Positions 42,060-50,723 of a stretch of 64,000 bases of DNA are shown here, one piece after another. The translations under genes and the position numbers were made by a program. Source of the stretch: JALHVH01 sp964585685 (lineage in GTDB: Bacteria > Acidobacteriota > Aminicenantia > Aminicenantales > Saccharicenantaceae); NCBI GenBank assembly GCA_964585685.1, contig CAZPEP010000068.1:122486-186485 (forward strand). Direction: 5' to 3'. Under the pieces are notes generated by a model. The model was not told the DNA's origin. It did no database searches and saw nothing but the letters and a program-made list of their open reading frames with translations. The stretch's first letter is position 1; each line of letters starts with the position of its first letter.

Positions 42060-43820
42060 TTATTGGGCCAGCTTGACCTTGAGTTCCCTCAAGGGGATGG
42101 CCCCGAAGCTGAGAAGCTTCTGGGCGAATTCCTTCTGGTTGAAGGCGTCGCCCTTGATCTTCTTCGTTTCCTTCTCGATGTCCAGGATCTCTTGGTACCC
42201 CATGTAGGTGAGGGCGGCGTCGCCTGGGTTGAGGAGGATCGTGTCCCATTTCCGGGCGGCCTCTGCGTCGGTCTGGAAGCCCATGCGGACCATGTAATTA
42301 ACGGCCTGCTCCTTGGTCATCCCGCCCTGGTGGATGTTGAGCTCGAGCTGGAAATCGAGGACCGTCTTGAGCATGAGCTTGAGCTGGTTGAGGCGGAGGC
42401 GCAAGTCGTAGTTGCCGAACCCGGAGTTGACGAGCATCTCTTCGGTGTAAGCCGGCCAGCCCTTCAGGAGGGCCTGGTTGGCGTAGAGCTTCTTGACGAC
42501 GGATGGGTCTTTCCGGGCGAAGAAGGTGGGGACGAAGGTCCCGGGATATACTTTCTGCACGATCAGGAAGTCCAAGGCGAAGTCGTTCTGCTCCTCGAGG
42601 AAGGACGTCGCCTGTTCGTTCGTCCAGTCGGCGGGGATGGGCATGACCTGGAAGCCGTAGCCGCCGTTTGATTCATAGGCACCGGGGGGGACCAGACGGG
42701 TCCAGGCCACGCCGACCATGGCAGCGGGCATCGGCCCAACCGCGAGCTCGGCGTCCGGGAGGTCGATGAGCTTGGCTTGGGCGAGGAAGGATTTGACGTT
42801 TGCAGCCGATGCGGCGATCTTCGCGACGTACTGGTCGCGGCCGGCGTGATCGACCTTGATCTTATCCAGAACGCCCTTAATGACGATATTCTTGACCTCT
42901 TCCTCGCTCCTCTGCGTTGTTAGCTGTTCGAGGTTGATGCCGGGGTACATAATCTTGTAGAACGGGATGCAAACGAGGAACATCTCGCGGCGGATGTTCT
43001 TGACGTCGGCATTGGCCCGGGCGACGAGCTCGTCGATCGGAATGTTGCCCTGGGAAGTCATCCGGAGGAGCCGGAGATGCGTGTCCGCACCGAGCCGGAA
43101 ATTCCCGGTGGACTTGGGCAGGAGCTCGTTCTGGAGAAACCGTTGGTAATCCTCGAGGGCCGCGACGACCTTAGCGATCTCGGTCTGGAAGCCGTTCTTG
43201 GCGACGGCGTTGGCGCCGAGGGCGGGGACCTCGGTCCTGTAGAACTCGATGATCGCCGGCATCTGCTTGATCGCCGTTTCGGTATAGATCTGGGCGGGGG
43301 TTTTGAGGTTATCCTTGGCCTTCTTGATCAGGCCGGGCAGGAGCTTGGCGCGCTCCGTCGCGCTCTTGACCCGGGCGTCCAGCGGGGCGCCGTCCTTGAC
43401 GAGGAGGCCCCGGACGCTCTGGAGGAGGATCTCGTTGTAGAAGAGCGGGTTATATTCCCAGGGGAGGATGTTCTCGAACTTGACGAACTCCAGGTCGAGG
43501 GCGTCGACCATCATGGAGTGCAGGACCTGGCTCTCGGGCGACAGCTTGGATTTGTCCACCTTGGCCACCAGCTCCTGGTTGAAGGCGTCGAGGGCGTCGG
43601 TTCGCTTTTCGATCAGCCCGGAGCCAAAATCCTCGAGCCTGTCGTTGTACTTGGGGTTCCCGGCCAGGGTGGCGGAGGTCGGGAAGAATTTCCACATACC
43701 GTCGAGATAGGCGTCGATCATCTTCTGGAGCTTCGCGTCCTCGGGCGATTGGGCGTAAAGCCGTCCGAGGCCGGCCAAGACCACGGCCAGGATCAGGATC
43801 GATAAGACTAGTCTCTTCAT
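42060..43820 (-). CDS. Exported DUF885 protein with degenerate metal-binding motifs
   Basis: A 586-residue exported protein with a signal peptide (ending GLGRLYAQ). It follows the DUF885 plan over its full length: SLARQ-type helices, MVDALDLEFVKFENILPWEY, the late VNYMVRMGF block and the terminal LGYQEIL-like MGYQEILDIE. DUF885 proteins are presumed zinc peptidases with an HExxPGHH motif. Here that site reads Q422-K-V-Y-P-G-T-F429, and the following AEGWALY motif reads LKGWPAY. Both metal-ligand sets are therefore lost while the fold residues remain, suggesting an inactive homologue with a binding or structural role. Confidence 0.85.
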   Translation of the reverse strand: MKRLVLSILILAVVLAGLGRLYAQSPEDAKLQKMIDAYLDGMWKFFPTSATLAGNPKYNDRLEDFGSGLIEKRTDALDAFNQELVAKVDKSKLSPESQVLHSMMVDALDLEFVKFENILPWEYNPLFYNEILLQSVRGLLVKDGAPLDARVKSATERAKLLPGLIKKAKDNLKTPAQIYTETAIKQMPAIIEFYRTEVPALGANAVAKNGFQTEIAKVVAALEDYQRFLQNELLPKSTGNFRLGADTHLRLLRMTSQGNIPIDELVARANADVKNIRREMFLVCIPFYKIMYPGINLEQLTTQRSEEEVKNIVIKGVLDKIKVDHAGRDQYVAKIAASAANVKSFLAQAKLIDLPDAELAVGPMPAAMVGVAWTRLVPPGAYESNGGYGFQVMPIPADWTNEQATSFLEEQNDFALDFLIVQKVYPGTFVPTFFARKDPSVVKKLYANQALLKGWPAYTEEMLVNSGFGNYDLRLRLNQLKLMLKTVLDFQLELNIHQGGMTKEQAVNYMVRMGFQTDAEAARKWDTILLNPGDAALTYMGYQEILDIEKETKKIKGDAFNQKEFAQKLLSFGAIPLRELKVKLAQ

Positions 43821-43904
43821 ATGCTTCTCCTCTTAATACGGGTCAAATGTCCGATTTCAGTAAAAAAAATGCTAGCACAAAACTCCCGGGCGAGGCAACC
43901 GATT

Positions 43905-44906
43905 TCACCATCGGATCGCAGCCGAGGCCCAGGTGTACCCCGATCCGAAGGCGGTCAGGACGACGAGATGGCCGGGACGGACCGTTCCATTCCGGACCGC
44001 CTCGCTGAGGGCGATGGGGATGGAGGCCGAGGTCGTGTTGCCGTACCGGTCGATGTTGCGGACGACCTTGGCCTCGGGGAGCTTCAGACCCCGGGCGACC
44101 ATCTGGGAGATGCGGTCGTTGGCCTGGTGGGGGATGAGGATATCGATGTCGTCTACGGCGAGGCCGTTGTGCTTGAGGGCGGCCATGACGGCCTCGGGCA
44201 TCCGCTGGCAGGCGTTCTTGAAGACGTTCTTGCCTTCCATGTGGGGATAGAACTTCTTGGCGGCGAAGTCGCTTTCCTTGAACGTCGGATTGTCCCTGCA
44301 GCTCGGCTTCTCCATCCACAGATCGGACACGAACCGGCCGTCGGAATAGAGATGGGTGGAGAGGACGCCCCGGCCGGTCTCTTCGGTGTCGGGCTCGAGG
44401 ACGACGGCGCCGGCCCCGTCGCCGAACAGGACGGCCATGTCCCGGCCGTCGTCGGAGTAGTCCAGGTTCGAGGATTGAACCTCGGAGGCGACGAGGAGGA
44501 TCTTTCGGTACGTCCCGGCCCGAATGAACTGGTCGGCCACGGACAGGCCGTAAATGAACCCGCAGCACTGATCGCGGACGTCCAGCGCGCCGACGGTCCC
44601 TAGGCCGAGCGCAGCCTGAACGATGACGCCGATGCCGGGAAAGTAATGGTCGGGGGACAGGGTGGCCGCGACGACGAAGTCGATGTCCCCGGGCGCGGTC
44701 CCTGCGTCCGCCATGGCCAGGCGCGCGGCTTCGATCGCGAGGTCGGAGCTACCGACGCCGGGTTCGACGTGACGGCGCTCGCCGATCCCGCTCCTTTGCC
44801 GGATCCATTCGTCCGAGGTGTTCATCCGCTTCTCGAGGTCGAAATTTGTGACGACGCGAGGCGGAACGTAATGCCCGATGCCCGAGATGATCGTACGTAT
44901 GTTCAT
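43905..44906 (-). CDS. 3-oxoacyl-ACP synthase III (FabH-like)
   Basis: A 333-residue condensing enzyme. The catalytic Cys is Cys114 (DQCCGFIYG), the His is in ILIPHQANDRI and the Asn in DRYGNTTSASIP, the complete thiolase-fold triad of FabH. The start MNIRTIISGIGHYVP is typical. It may initiate fatty-acid synthesis or make a special beta-keto product; TSDEWIRQRSGIGERR is the canonical FabH acyl-CoA region. No other fab gene is close. A near-perfect promoter ends 11 bases before the ATG and no Shine-Dalgarno sequence is present, so the mRNA seems almost leaderless. Confidence 0.92.
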   Translation of the reverse strand: MNIRTIISGIGHYVPPRVVTNFDLEKRMNTSDEWIRQRSGIGERRHVEPGVGSSDLAIEAARLAMADAGTAPGDIDFVVAATLSPDHYFPGIGVIVQAALGLGTVGALDVRDQCCGFIYGLSVADQFIRAGTYRKILLVASEVQSSNLDYSDDGRDMAVLFGDGAGAVVLEPDTEETGRGVLSTHLYSDGRFVSDLWMEKPSCRDNPTFKESDFAAKKFYPHMEGKNVFKNACQRMPEAVMAALKHNGLAVDDIDILIPHQANDRISQMVARGLKLPEAKVVRNIDRYGNTTSASIPIALSEAVRNGTVRPGHLVVLTAFGSGYTWASAAIRW

Positions 44907-44917
44907 GGAAGTTTAGA

Positions 44918-44946
44918 ATTATAGGGGAGGAGAGACCTTGTGTAAA
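44918..44946 (-). promoter_or_regulatory. Sigma70-type promoter of the FabH-like gene
   Basis: On the minus strand TTTACA and a perfect TATAAT are 17 bases apart, ending 11 bases before the ATG. Confidence 0.75.
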
Positions 44947-44990
44947 GCGACATTTTGCATTTTCCGTGACGGGGGAGTAAGATTTTCGCG

Positions 44991-45485
44991 ATGATCAAGC
45001 GTACGCCGTTCCACTCCCTGGCCCTGGCGGTGGGCCTCCTGGCCCTATCCTTATCTCTGTCCGCCCTGCCCCAGGACGAGGACCTCCTGAAGATCGATTG
45101 CTCCGTCGTGCCCAAGCGGCTTTCCCGGGGAGAGGGGGGGAAAGCCGTCATCAGGCTCGCCGTCAAGGAGGGGGTTCTCATCAGTGCCCAACCTTCGTTC
45201 ATCATCGAACTCGCCCCGGCCCCCGAGATCTCCTTCCCGAAGAACTTCTTCACCGCATCGGACCTCGACATCGACGTCGTCGAGTTGCCCGGGGGAACGT
45301 ACCTCGACCTGGCGAAGCCCGTTGAGATCCCATTCACCGTCGTCCCGGACGCTAAGCCCGGCGGCCACATCCTGGAGGGCCGGATCAAGTATTTCGCCCG
45401 ATCGCCCGGGGAAGGCTGGTGTTACAAGACGACCTCGAAATTCTCCGTGGCCTTCACGACCCGATCCGGGTCAGTCAAGAAGTAG
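44991..45485 (+). CDS. Exported protein resembling the DsbD N-terminal domain
   Basis: A 164-residue secreted protein with a signal peptide ending near LSALPQ (residue 28). The mature part is a beta-sandwich like the alpha domain of the disulfide reductase DsbD: VRLAVKEG-type start, LISAQPSFIIELAP, SFPKNFF, and the late ARSPGEGWCYKTTSKF. In DsbD this domain has two Cys that relay electrons; here only Cys37 and Cys143 occur, and the transmembrane and thioredoxin domains are missing. Either it is a stand-alone relay or it has another role. Transcribed away from fabH. Confidence 0.7.
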   Translation: MIKRTPFHSLALAVGLLALSLSLSALPQDEDLLKIDCSVVPKRLSRGEGGKAVIRLAVKEGVLISAQPSFIIELAPAPEISFPKNFFTASDLDIDVVELPGGTYLDLAKPVEIPFTVVPDAKPGGHILEGRIKYFARSPGEGWCYKTTSKFSVAFTTRSGSVKK

Positions 45486-45591
45486 TAACCCGTCAACAAT
45501 CGTCATTTCAAGACCAGGGATGTGGCGTTGAAGGCCGCCCCTCTCCCCACGGGAACCAGTCCCGGCGGTTTCCCCCGCCTTGAACGGCAGG

Positions 45592-45613
45592 GCCCCCCTC
45601 CGCTACGGGGGGC
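45592..45613. terminator. GC-rich hairpin between convergent genes
   Basis: GCCCCCC and GGGGGGC form a 7-bp stem with an 8-base loop between the ends of the DsbD-like and epimerase genes. No T-tract follows, so intrinsic termination is uncertain. Confidence 0.35.
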
Positions 45614-45696
45614 TTCAGGGTGGCCTTCATCGCCGTTCAAAGCTTACGCTTAATCCTAATGATGAGGCGCTCAAGCGGGCCTGGCGGCAGGGACGA

Positions 45697-46671
45697 TCAG
45701 AGCAAGCCCTTGGCAATATACCAGTCAATGGTCTCTCGGATCCCTTCGGCGAAGGAGACCTGGGTCTCGAAGCCCAGAATCTCTTTGGCCTTACGGACGT
45801 CGGCCACCCAGCCGTGCTGGCGGGCGTCACGATATTTGCTCCTGTTGAGGGGGCTCGGTCTTCCCGTGATGCGGGACACGAACTCCGAGACGGCGGCCGC
45901 CGCCCCGAAGGCGCGCATCGGAACGCGCAGGGGGATGAGCCTCTTCCCGAGGACCGCGGCCGCGGCCCAGCCCAGGTCTTCCCAGGAATAAGGAGTCGGG
46001 TCCGCGATGTTGAAGACCCCTTCGGCGGCCGTCCCGGGCCGCGCGCAGAGGTCCATCGCCGCGATCACGTCACGGACATGACAGAGGCTCAGATACCGCG
46101 GCCGCCGTCCGATGAGCGGCAAAAAGCCTCTCCCGATATAACGGAAGTAGGCGAGGAAATCCTCGTCGCCGGGTCCGTAAACCGCCGCGACGCGGAGGAC
46201 GGAGACGCGAAGCGCGTCCCGGCACTTCAGGACCTCCTCCTCCGCCCGGAGCTTGCTTTCGCCGTATGGGGAGACGGGGCGCGGAGGGCTGTCCTCGCTG
46301 ACGGCCCCTGCGGACGAGGACGGCCCTCCGGCGGCCAGGCTGCTGAGGTGGACCAGCCGGTACCGCTGGCCTTGCCCGGAGAGGGCGCGCACGAGGCTTG
46401 CCGTCCCTTCGGCGTTTACGGTATAATAATCCTTCATGTCGGCGGATTTGGTCAAGCCCGCGAGATGAAAGACGACGTCGAGCCCGGACGGCAAGGGCGG
46501 GATGGTTAAGAGATCTCCGCGGAGGACCCGGAATCCGGGCCCCTCCCGCCGCCCTTCGAGCCGCTGGGGGTCCCGGACCAGGGCGAACGTCTCGACGTCC
46601 TCTCTGGACCGGAGGTGATCGAGGAGGTGGCGGCCGATGAAGCCCGTGCCTCCCGTCACCAGGACTTTCAT
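45697..46671 (-). CDS. NAD-dependent epimerase/dehydratase (extended SDR)
   Basis: A 324-residue Rossmann-fold enzyme. The NAD-binding motif VTGGTGFIGRHLLDHL is at residues 4-19, and the catalytic YGESK (Tyr-x-x-x-Lys) follows SSLAAGGPSSSAG. These features define extended short-chain dehydrogenases acting mostly on nucleotide sugars or steroid-like substrates. The start is the ATG of MKVLVTGG; the frame continues 55 codons upstream over the divergent gene's leader and is not used. Sugar-nucleotide metabolism is the usual role, but no sugar pathway neighbours exist here. Confidence 0.88.
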   Translation of the reverse strand: MKVLVTGGTGFIGRHLLDHLRSREDVETFALVRDPQRLEGRREGPGFRVLRGDLLTIPPLPSGLDVVFHLAGLTKSADMKDYYTVNAEGTASLVRALSGQGQRYRLVHLSSLAAGGPSSSAGAVSEDSPPRPVSPYGESKLRAEEEVLKCRDALRVSVLRVAAVYGPGDEDFLAYFRYIGRGFLPLIGRRPRYLSLCHVRDVIAAMDLCARPGTAAEGVFNIADPTPYSWEDLGWAAAAVLGKRLIPLRVPMRAFGAAAAVSEFVSRITGRPSPLNRSKYRDARQHGWVADVRKAKEILGFETQVSFAEGIRETIDWYIAKGLL

Positions 46672-46745
46672 AGCCCGGATTGTATGGGATTCGCGCCCGG
46701 CGGTCAACGAGCGCCCCTCAATATCCGCGGAAGGAAACGAGTCGA

Positions 46746-48572
46746 ATGAACGGACACATCGGACAATGGGCGGCGCGCGGCGTGCTCGCCGGGACGTTCC
46801 TGCTGGGTCTCGCCACGGCCTCGGTCGAGGCCGCATCGATCATCATGCCCCTCGTCGAGGTCAAGGCCGGGATGAAAGGCAAGGGAAAAAGCGTCTTTGA
46901 GGCCGGCCGGATCGATGAGTTCGACGCCGAGATCCTCGGCGTCCTGGAGAATTATCGGCCCAAACGGAATATGATCATGGCCCGGCTCAAGGGCCGGGGC
47001 CTGGAGACGAGCGGGGTCATCGAGGGGATGAGCGGGAGCCCCGTCTATCTCGATGGCAAGCTCGTCGGCGCCGTCGCCTTCAGCTTCCCGTTCTCCAAGG
47101 AGCCCATCGCCGGCATCACCCCGATCGAAGAGATGCTGGCCATCGAACGGGCCTCCGTGGCCCCGGGGCCAGGCGCGGCCATCCCTGTTCCCATGGAGAA
47201 GGGCTTGACCCTGGACGACCTGCTCGCTCTTTATAAAAGGGCTTACGGGCCGAATCCTGCGGCGGCCTCCTCGCCCGAGTCTTTCCTCCCCCTGAACATC
47301 CCCTTGCTCCTCGGCGGCTTCTCGACTCCGGCGTTCGAACGAGCCCGGTCGTTCTTCGGCGGATTGGGATTCCAATCCGTCAGGGCCGGATCGGCCGGGC
47401 AATCCGGAGACCGCCCGACCCTCTCCGGGCTCCGCCTCCAGGAAGGCGAGGCTGTCGGCGTCCAGCTCATGGGAGGCGATCTCGACATGACGGCCGTGGG
47501 AACCGTCACCTACGTGGACGGGGACAAGGTCCTGGCCTTCGGGCACCCCTTCTACAACCTCGGGGCCGTCGACTTTCCGATGACCAGGGTCGACGTCCTT
47601 ACGGTCGTCCCGAGCCTCCAGAGCTCCTTCAAGCTCGCGGCGACGGGCCCGATGGTCGGCCGGATTTCCCAGGACCGGACGGCCGGCGCCTTCGGCGAGC
47701 TGGGCAAGGCCCCCCGCGTCATCCCCGTCCGCGTGAAGCTCTCCTCCGGCCCGTCGGCCCGGAAGGAGTTCTCGTTCCGGATCGTCAACGACAAGATCCT
47801 GAGCCCCGCTCTGGTGAACATGGCCCTATCCTCAATCATCACGGGCGAAGAGCGGTCGTACGGGAACGTCACGCTCGATTTCGACGGTGATGTCTACCTT
47901 GACAACGGCGCGAGCGTCCATCTCGAGGACCTGTTCTCGGGCAATTATGACAACCCGTCGTCGAGCCTCTCCGGGATCGTGGCGGCCGTCGTCTATTACC
48001 TGACGAACAACGAGTTCAAGGACGTCGGGATCTTTCGTATCGACCTCAACGTCCGGGCTTCCGAAGAGGCCCGGCTCTGCAGCCTCGATAAGGTCCTCCT
48101 CGACAAGTACGAAGCCTCGCCCGGCGAGCGCATCCAGATCAAGGCCTTTTACCGGACGTTCAAGGAGGAGGGCTTGGTCGAGGAGGTCTCCATCCAGACG
48201 CCCGAGCTTCCCGCCGGGTCGGAATTCTACCTTGTCGTCGGCGACGCGGCTGCGATGCAGCAGATCGAGCGGAGCCAGTACCGGACGCAGGATTTCGCCC
48301 CGCGCGACCTGGAACAGCTCATCCGGCTCCTCGGCAACCTCCGGAAGAACAACCGCATCTACTTCAAGGTCATGGCTGCCAAGCCCGGCCTCTTCCTGAA
48401 AGGCGAAGAGATGCCCAACCTCCCGCCGACGCTGAAATCCATGTTCGCGTCCCCGCGGGCCTCGGGGTCCTCTCCGACGGAGCTTACGCGGTCCACTCTG
48501 AGCGAATACCAGATGCCCGTCCCGTACGTGTTCCGGGGGGCCGCCGTCATCCCGATCAAGATCCGCAATTAG
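46746..48572 (+). CDS. Exported S55 (SpoIVB-like) domain protein
   Basis: A 608-residue exported protein with a signal peptide ending SVEAAS (residue 31). Ser96 lies in IEGMSGSPVYLDGKLVGAV, the nucleophile motif of SpoIVB-type S55 serine peptidases. A His in VLAFGHPFYNLG is at residue 267. In SpoIVB the His precedes the Ser; here the order is reversed, as if the domain were permuted. The C-terminal half (residues 400-600) is beta-rich and unassigned. AAGGA precedes the ATG. The beta-propeller gene follows after 12 bases, so they are one operon. Confidence 0.8.
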   Translation: MNGHIGQWAARGVLAGTFLLGLATASVEAASIIMPLVEVKAGMKGKGKSVFEAGRIDEFDAEILGVLENYRPKRNMIMARLKGRGLETSGVIEGMSGSPVYLDGKLVGAVAFSFPFSKEPIAGITPIEEMLAIERASVAPGPGAAIPVPMEKGLTLDDLLALYKRAYGPNPAAASSPESFLPLNIPLLLGGFSTPAFERARSFFGGLGFQSVRAGSAGQSGDRPTLSGLRLQEGEAVGVQLMGGDLDMTAVGTVTYVDGDKVLAFGHPFYNLGAVDFPMTRVDVLTVVPSLQSSFKLAATGPMVGRISQDRTAGAFGELGKAPRVIPVRVKLSSGPSARKEFSFRIVNDKILSPALVNMALSSIITGEERSYGNVTLDFDGDVYLDNGASVHLEDLFSGNYDNPSSSLSGIVAAVVYYLTNNEFKDVGIFRIDLNVRASEEARLCSLDKVLLDKYEASPGERIQIKAFYRTFKEEGLVEEVSIQTPELPAGSEFYLVVGDAAAMQQIERSQYRTQDFAPRDLEQLIRLLGNLRKNNRIYFKVMAAKPGLFLKGEEMPNLPPTLKSMFASPRASGSSPTELTRSTLSEYQMPVPYVFRGAAVIPIKIRN

Positions 48573-48584
48573 GAGACAACGGAA

Positions 48585-50714
48585 ATGAAAAAGATCGTCC
48601 CGGGCATCCTGATGAGCGTCGTCGTGGCCCTTTCCCTCGAGGCCGTCGTCCCCCGCCGGTGGGAGCTTCGGACCAAGGAGGATTTCCTGAGGGGTAAGTT
48701 CGACGGTGTCTCGCTCACGTTCGACGGCGTGCTCTCGCTCGCCCCCCAGGAGGACCGGATCGCCGGGCCGAGCGAGGAGTTTTACATGTCGCTCCTCGCC
48801 GGGCCGGACGGAGCGCTCTTCCTCGGGACCGGGCACGGCGGGAAGATCTACAGGATCGGCGCCGACGGGAAGGCCGAGCTTTATTTCCAGACCCAGGAGA
48901 TCGATGTGACCTGCCTGGCCCGCGACGGCAAGGGGGTCCTCTACGCCGGGACGTCCCCCAACGGCAAGATCTACAGGATCACGGCGAAAGGGAAGGGGGA
49001 GGAATTCTTCAACCCGTCCGAGAAGTATGTCTGGGACTTGGCGTTTATAGAATCCGGGAGCCTCCTGGCGGCGGTCGGGGAAAACGGTGGGATCTACGAG
49101 ATCGATCCCCAGGGCCAGGGACGGCAGGTCCTCAAAGCGGAGGAGAATCACATTCTCTGCCTGAAGAGGACCGGCTCGGGCGACGTCTATGCCGGGAGCG
49201 GCGGGGGCGGGTCGATCTACCGGCTGTCCCGCGACGGCCGGGCCTCCGTCCTTTTCGAATCCGCCTATGAAGAGGTCCGAAGCCTCGTCCTGGACAAGGA
49301 AGGGAACATCTACGCCTCGGCCTCGGGAACGCCCTCGAAGCCCCGCAAGGACGAGGCCCCGGCCCCTTCGGTCAAAGCCGAGGCCGACGTCGTCGTTTCC
49401 GCCGCCTCGTCGGGCCCGCCCGCGGCCGGCAAGGAGCCGAGCGCCCTCTACAAAGTGAGCCCGAACGGGGTGGCCAAAAGGCTCTGGAGGTCGGGCGACG
49501 AAATGATCTTTACGGTGGTCCTGAAGGAGAACGGGACCGTCCTGTTCGGGACCGGGGGAAAGGGCCGCGTCTATGCCATCGATCGGGACGAGAAAACGTC
49601 CCTCCTTCTCCAGGAAGAGTCCGAGCAGGCCTATCTCCTGCTCCCCGACGGGGACAAGATCTATATCGTGGGCAACAACCCGTGCTCCATCGGCGTCATC
49701 CAGCCCGGGCAAAGGCTTTCCGGGGAATACCTGAGTCCGGCCCTCGACACCCGGACCATTTCGAGCTGGGGAAAAATGGACTGGACGGCCGAGCTTGGGG
49801 CGGGAACGAGCCTCCAGATCCTGACGCGGACCGGGAACTCGAGCGAACCGAATCGAACGTGGAGCGAATGGTCGCCGCCCTCCCAGAAGGCCGGCGAACA
49901 GGTCTCGAGTCCGAAGGCTCGCTTCTTGCAGTTCAAATCCCTCTTCAAGACCCCGTCGGGCCAGACCTCGCCCACACTCCAGAAGACCTGCGTCTTCTAT
50001 CTCCAGACCAACATCGCCCCCGCGGTCGACGGGCTCGACGTGTTCAAGCCGAACGAGGTCTTCGTCAAGCCCCCGGAGGAGGACGACATCGTTTGGGGCG
50101 AGGAGGGGAGCGGGCCTGACGAGACCCCCGGGAAGCCTGCCTCCGAGGCTTTGATGATCGCTAAAAAGATCGAGCGCATGGGATATCGGACGGTCCTCTG
50201 GCAAGCCTCCGATGAGAACGATGACGAACTCTCCTATGCCCTTTTCATCCGGAAGGACGGGGAATCGGAATGGCGGGCGCTCCGTCCGTCCAAGGGAGAG
50301 GCCATTTTCGCTTTCGATACGCGGACCTATCCCGACGGGACCTATTTTCTGAAGGTGACGGCCTCGGACGCCCCCTCCAACCCTCCGGGTACGGAACTCC
50401 GGGCCGAGCGGGTCGGCCCGCCTTTCGTCGTCGACAATTCCCTTCCGGTCGTCATGGGCTTCGCGGCGGTCCGGAGGGCGGGCGGCCTGGACGTGAGCTT
50501 CAGAGCGGAGGATGCCTTCTCGACCATCGAGGAGGTCAAGGTCCTGGTCCGTCCCGGGGAGTGGCGGATCGTCTTCCCCGTTGACGGCATCGCGGATTCT
50601 ACGACGGAGAGCTTCAAATTTTCCTTAAGGCTTCCGGCGAACGCCGAGAATCTGGTCACGGTCCGGGTCCGGGACGCCTTCGGGAACGTCGGGGTGTATC
50701 AGCAGAAGTACTGA
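48585..50714 (+). CDS. Exported beta-propeller protein
   Basis: A 709-residue protein with a signal sequence (residues 1-22). Residues about 65-380 contain repeats of the type GGKIYRI, NGKIYRI, NGGIYEI, GGSIYRL and KGRVYAI, spaced 40-50 residues and each preceded by a short G-T-x-G strand, forming a WD40/NHL-like propeller. A low-complexity KPRKDEAPAPS segment interrupts it near 250. The C-terminal 300 residues include Ig-like beta domains (DGTYFLKVTASDAPSNPPGT). No catalytic motif is visible. Co-transcription with the S55 gene suggests a shared envelope function. Confidence 0.8.
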   Translation: MKKIVPGILMSVVVALSLEAVVPRRWELRTKEDFLRGKFDGVSLTFDGVLSLAPQEDRIAGPSEEFYMSLLAGPDGALFLGTGHGGKIYRIGADGKAELYFQTQEIDVTCLARDGKGVLYAGTSPNGKIYRITAKGKGEEFFNPSEKYVWDLAFIESGSLLAAVGENGGIYEIDPQGQGRQVLKAEENHILCLKRTGSGDVYAGSGGGGSIYRLSRDGRASVLFESAYEEVRSLVLDKEGNIYASASGTPSKPRKDEAPAPSVKAEADVVVSAASSGPPAAGKEPSALYKVSPNGVAKRLWRSGDEMIFTVVLKENGTVLFGTGGKGRVYAIDRDEKTSLLLQEESEQAYLLLPDGDKIYIVGNNPCSIGVIQPGQRLSGEYLSPALDTRTISSWGKMDWTAELGAGTSLQILTRTGNSSEPNRTWSEWSPPSQKAGEQVSSPKARFLQFKSLFKTPSGQTSPTLQKTCVFYLQTNIAPAVDGLDVFKPNEVFVKPPEEDDIVWGEEGSGPDETPGKPASEALMIAKKIERMGYRTVLWQASDENDDELSYALFIRKDGESEWRALRPSKGEAIFAFDTRTYPDGTYFLKVTASDAPSNPPGTELRAERVGPPFVVDNSLPVVMGFAAVRRAGGLDVSFRAEDAFSTIEEVKVLVRPGEWRIVFPVDGIADSTTESFKFSLRLPANAENLVTVRVRDAFGNVGVYQQKY

Positions 50715-50723
50715 CGCCGTCCG

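Noticed and set aside
47832..50204. Minus-strand open frame of 790 codons
   Set aside because: It is antisense to the S55 and beta-propeller genes, lacks any recognisable domain and is rich in Arg, Gly and Pro as expected of a high-GC shadow.
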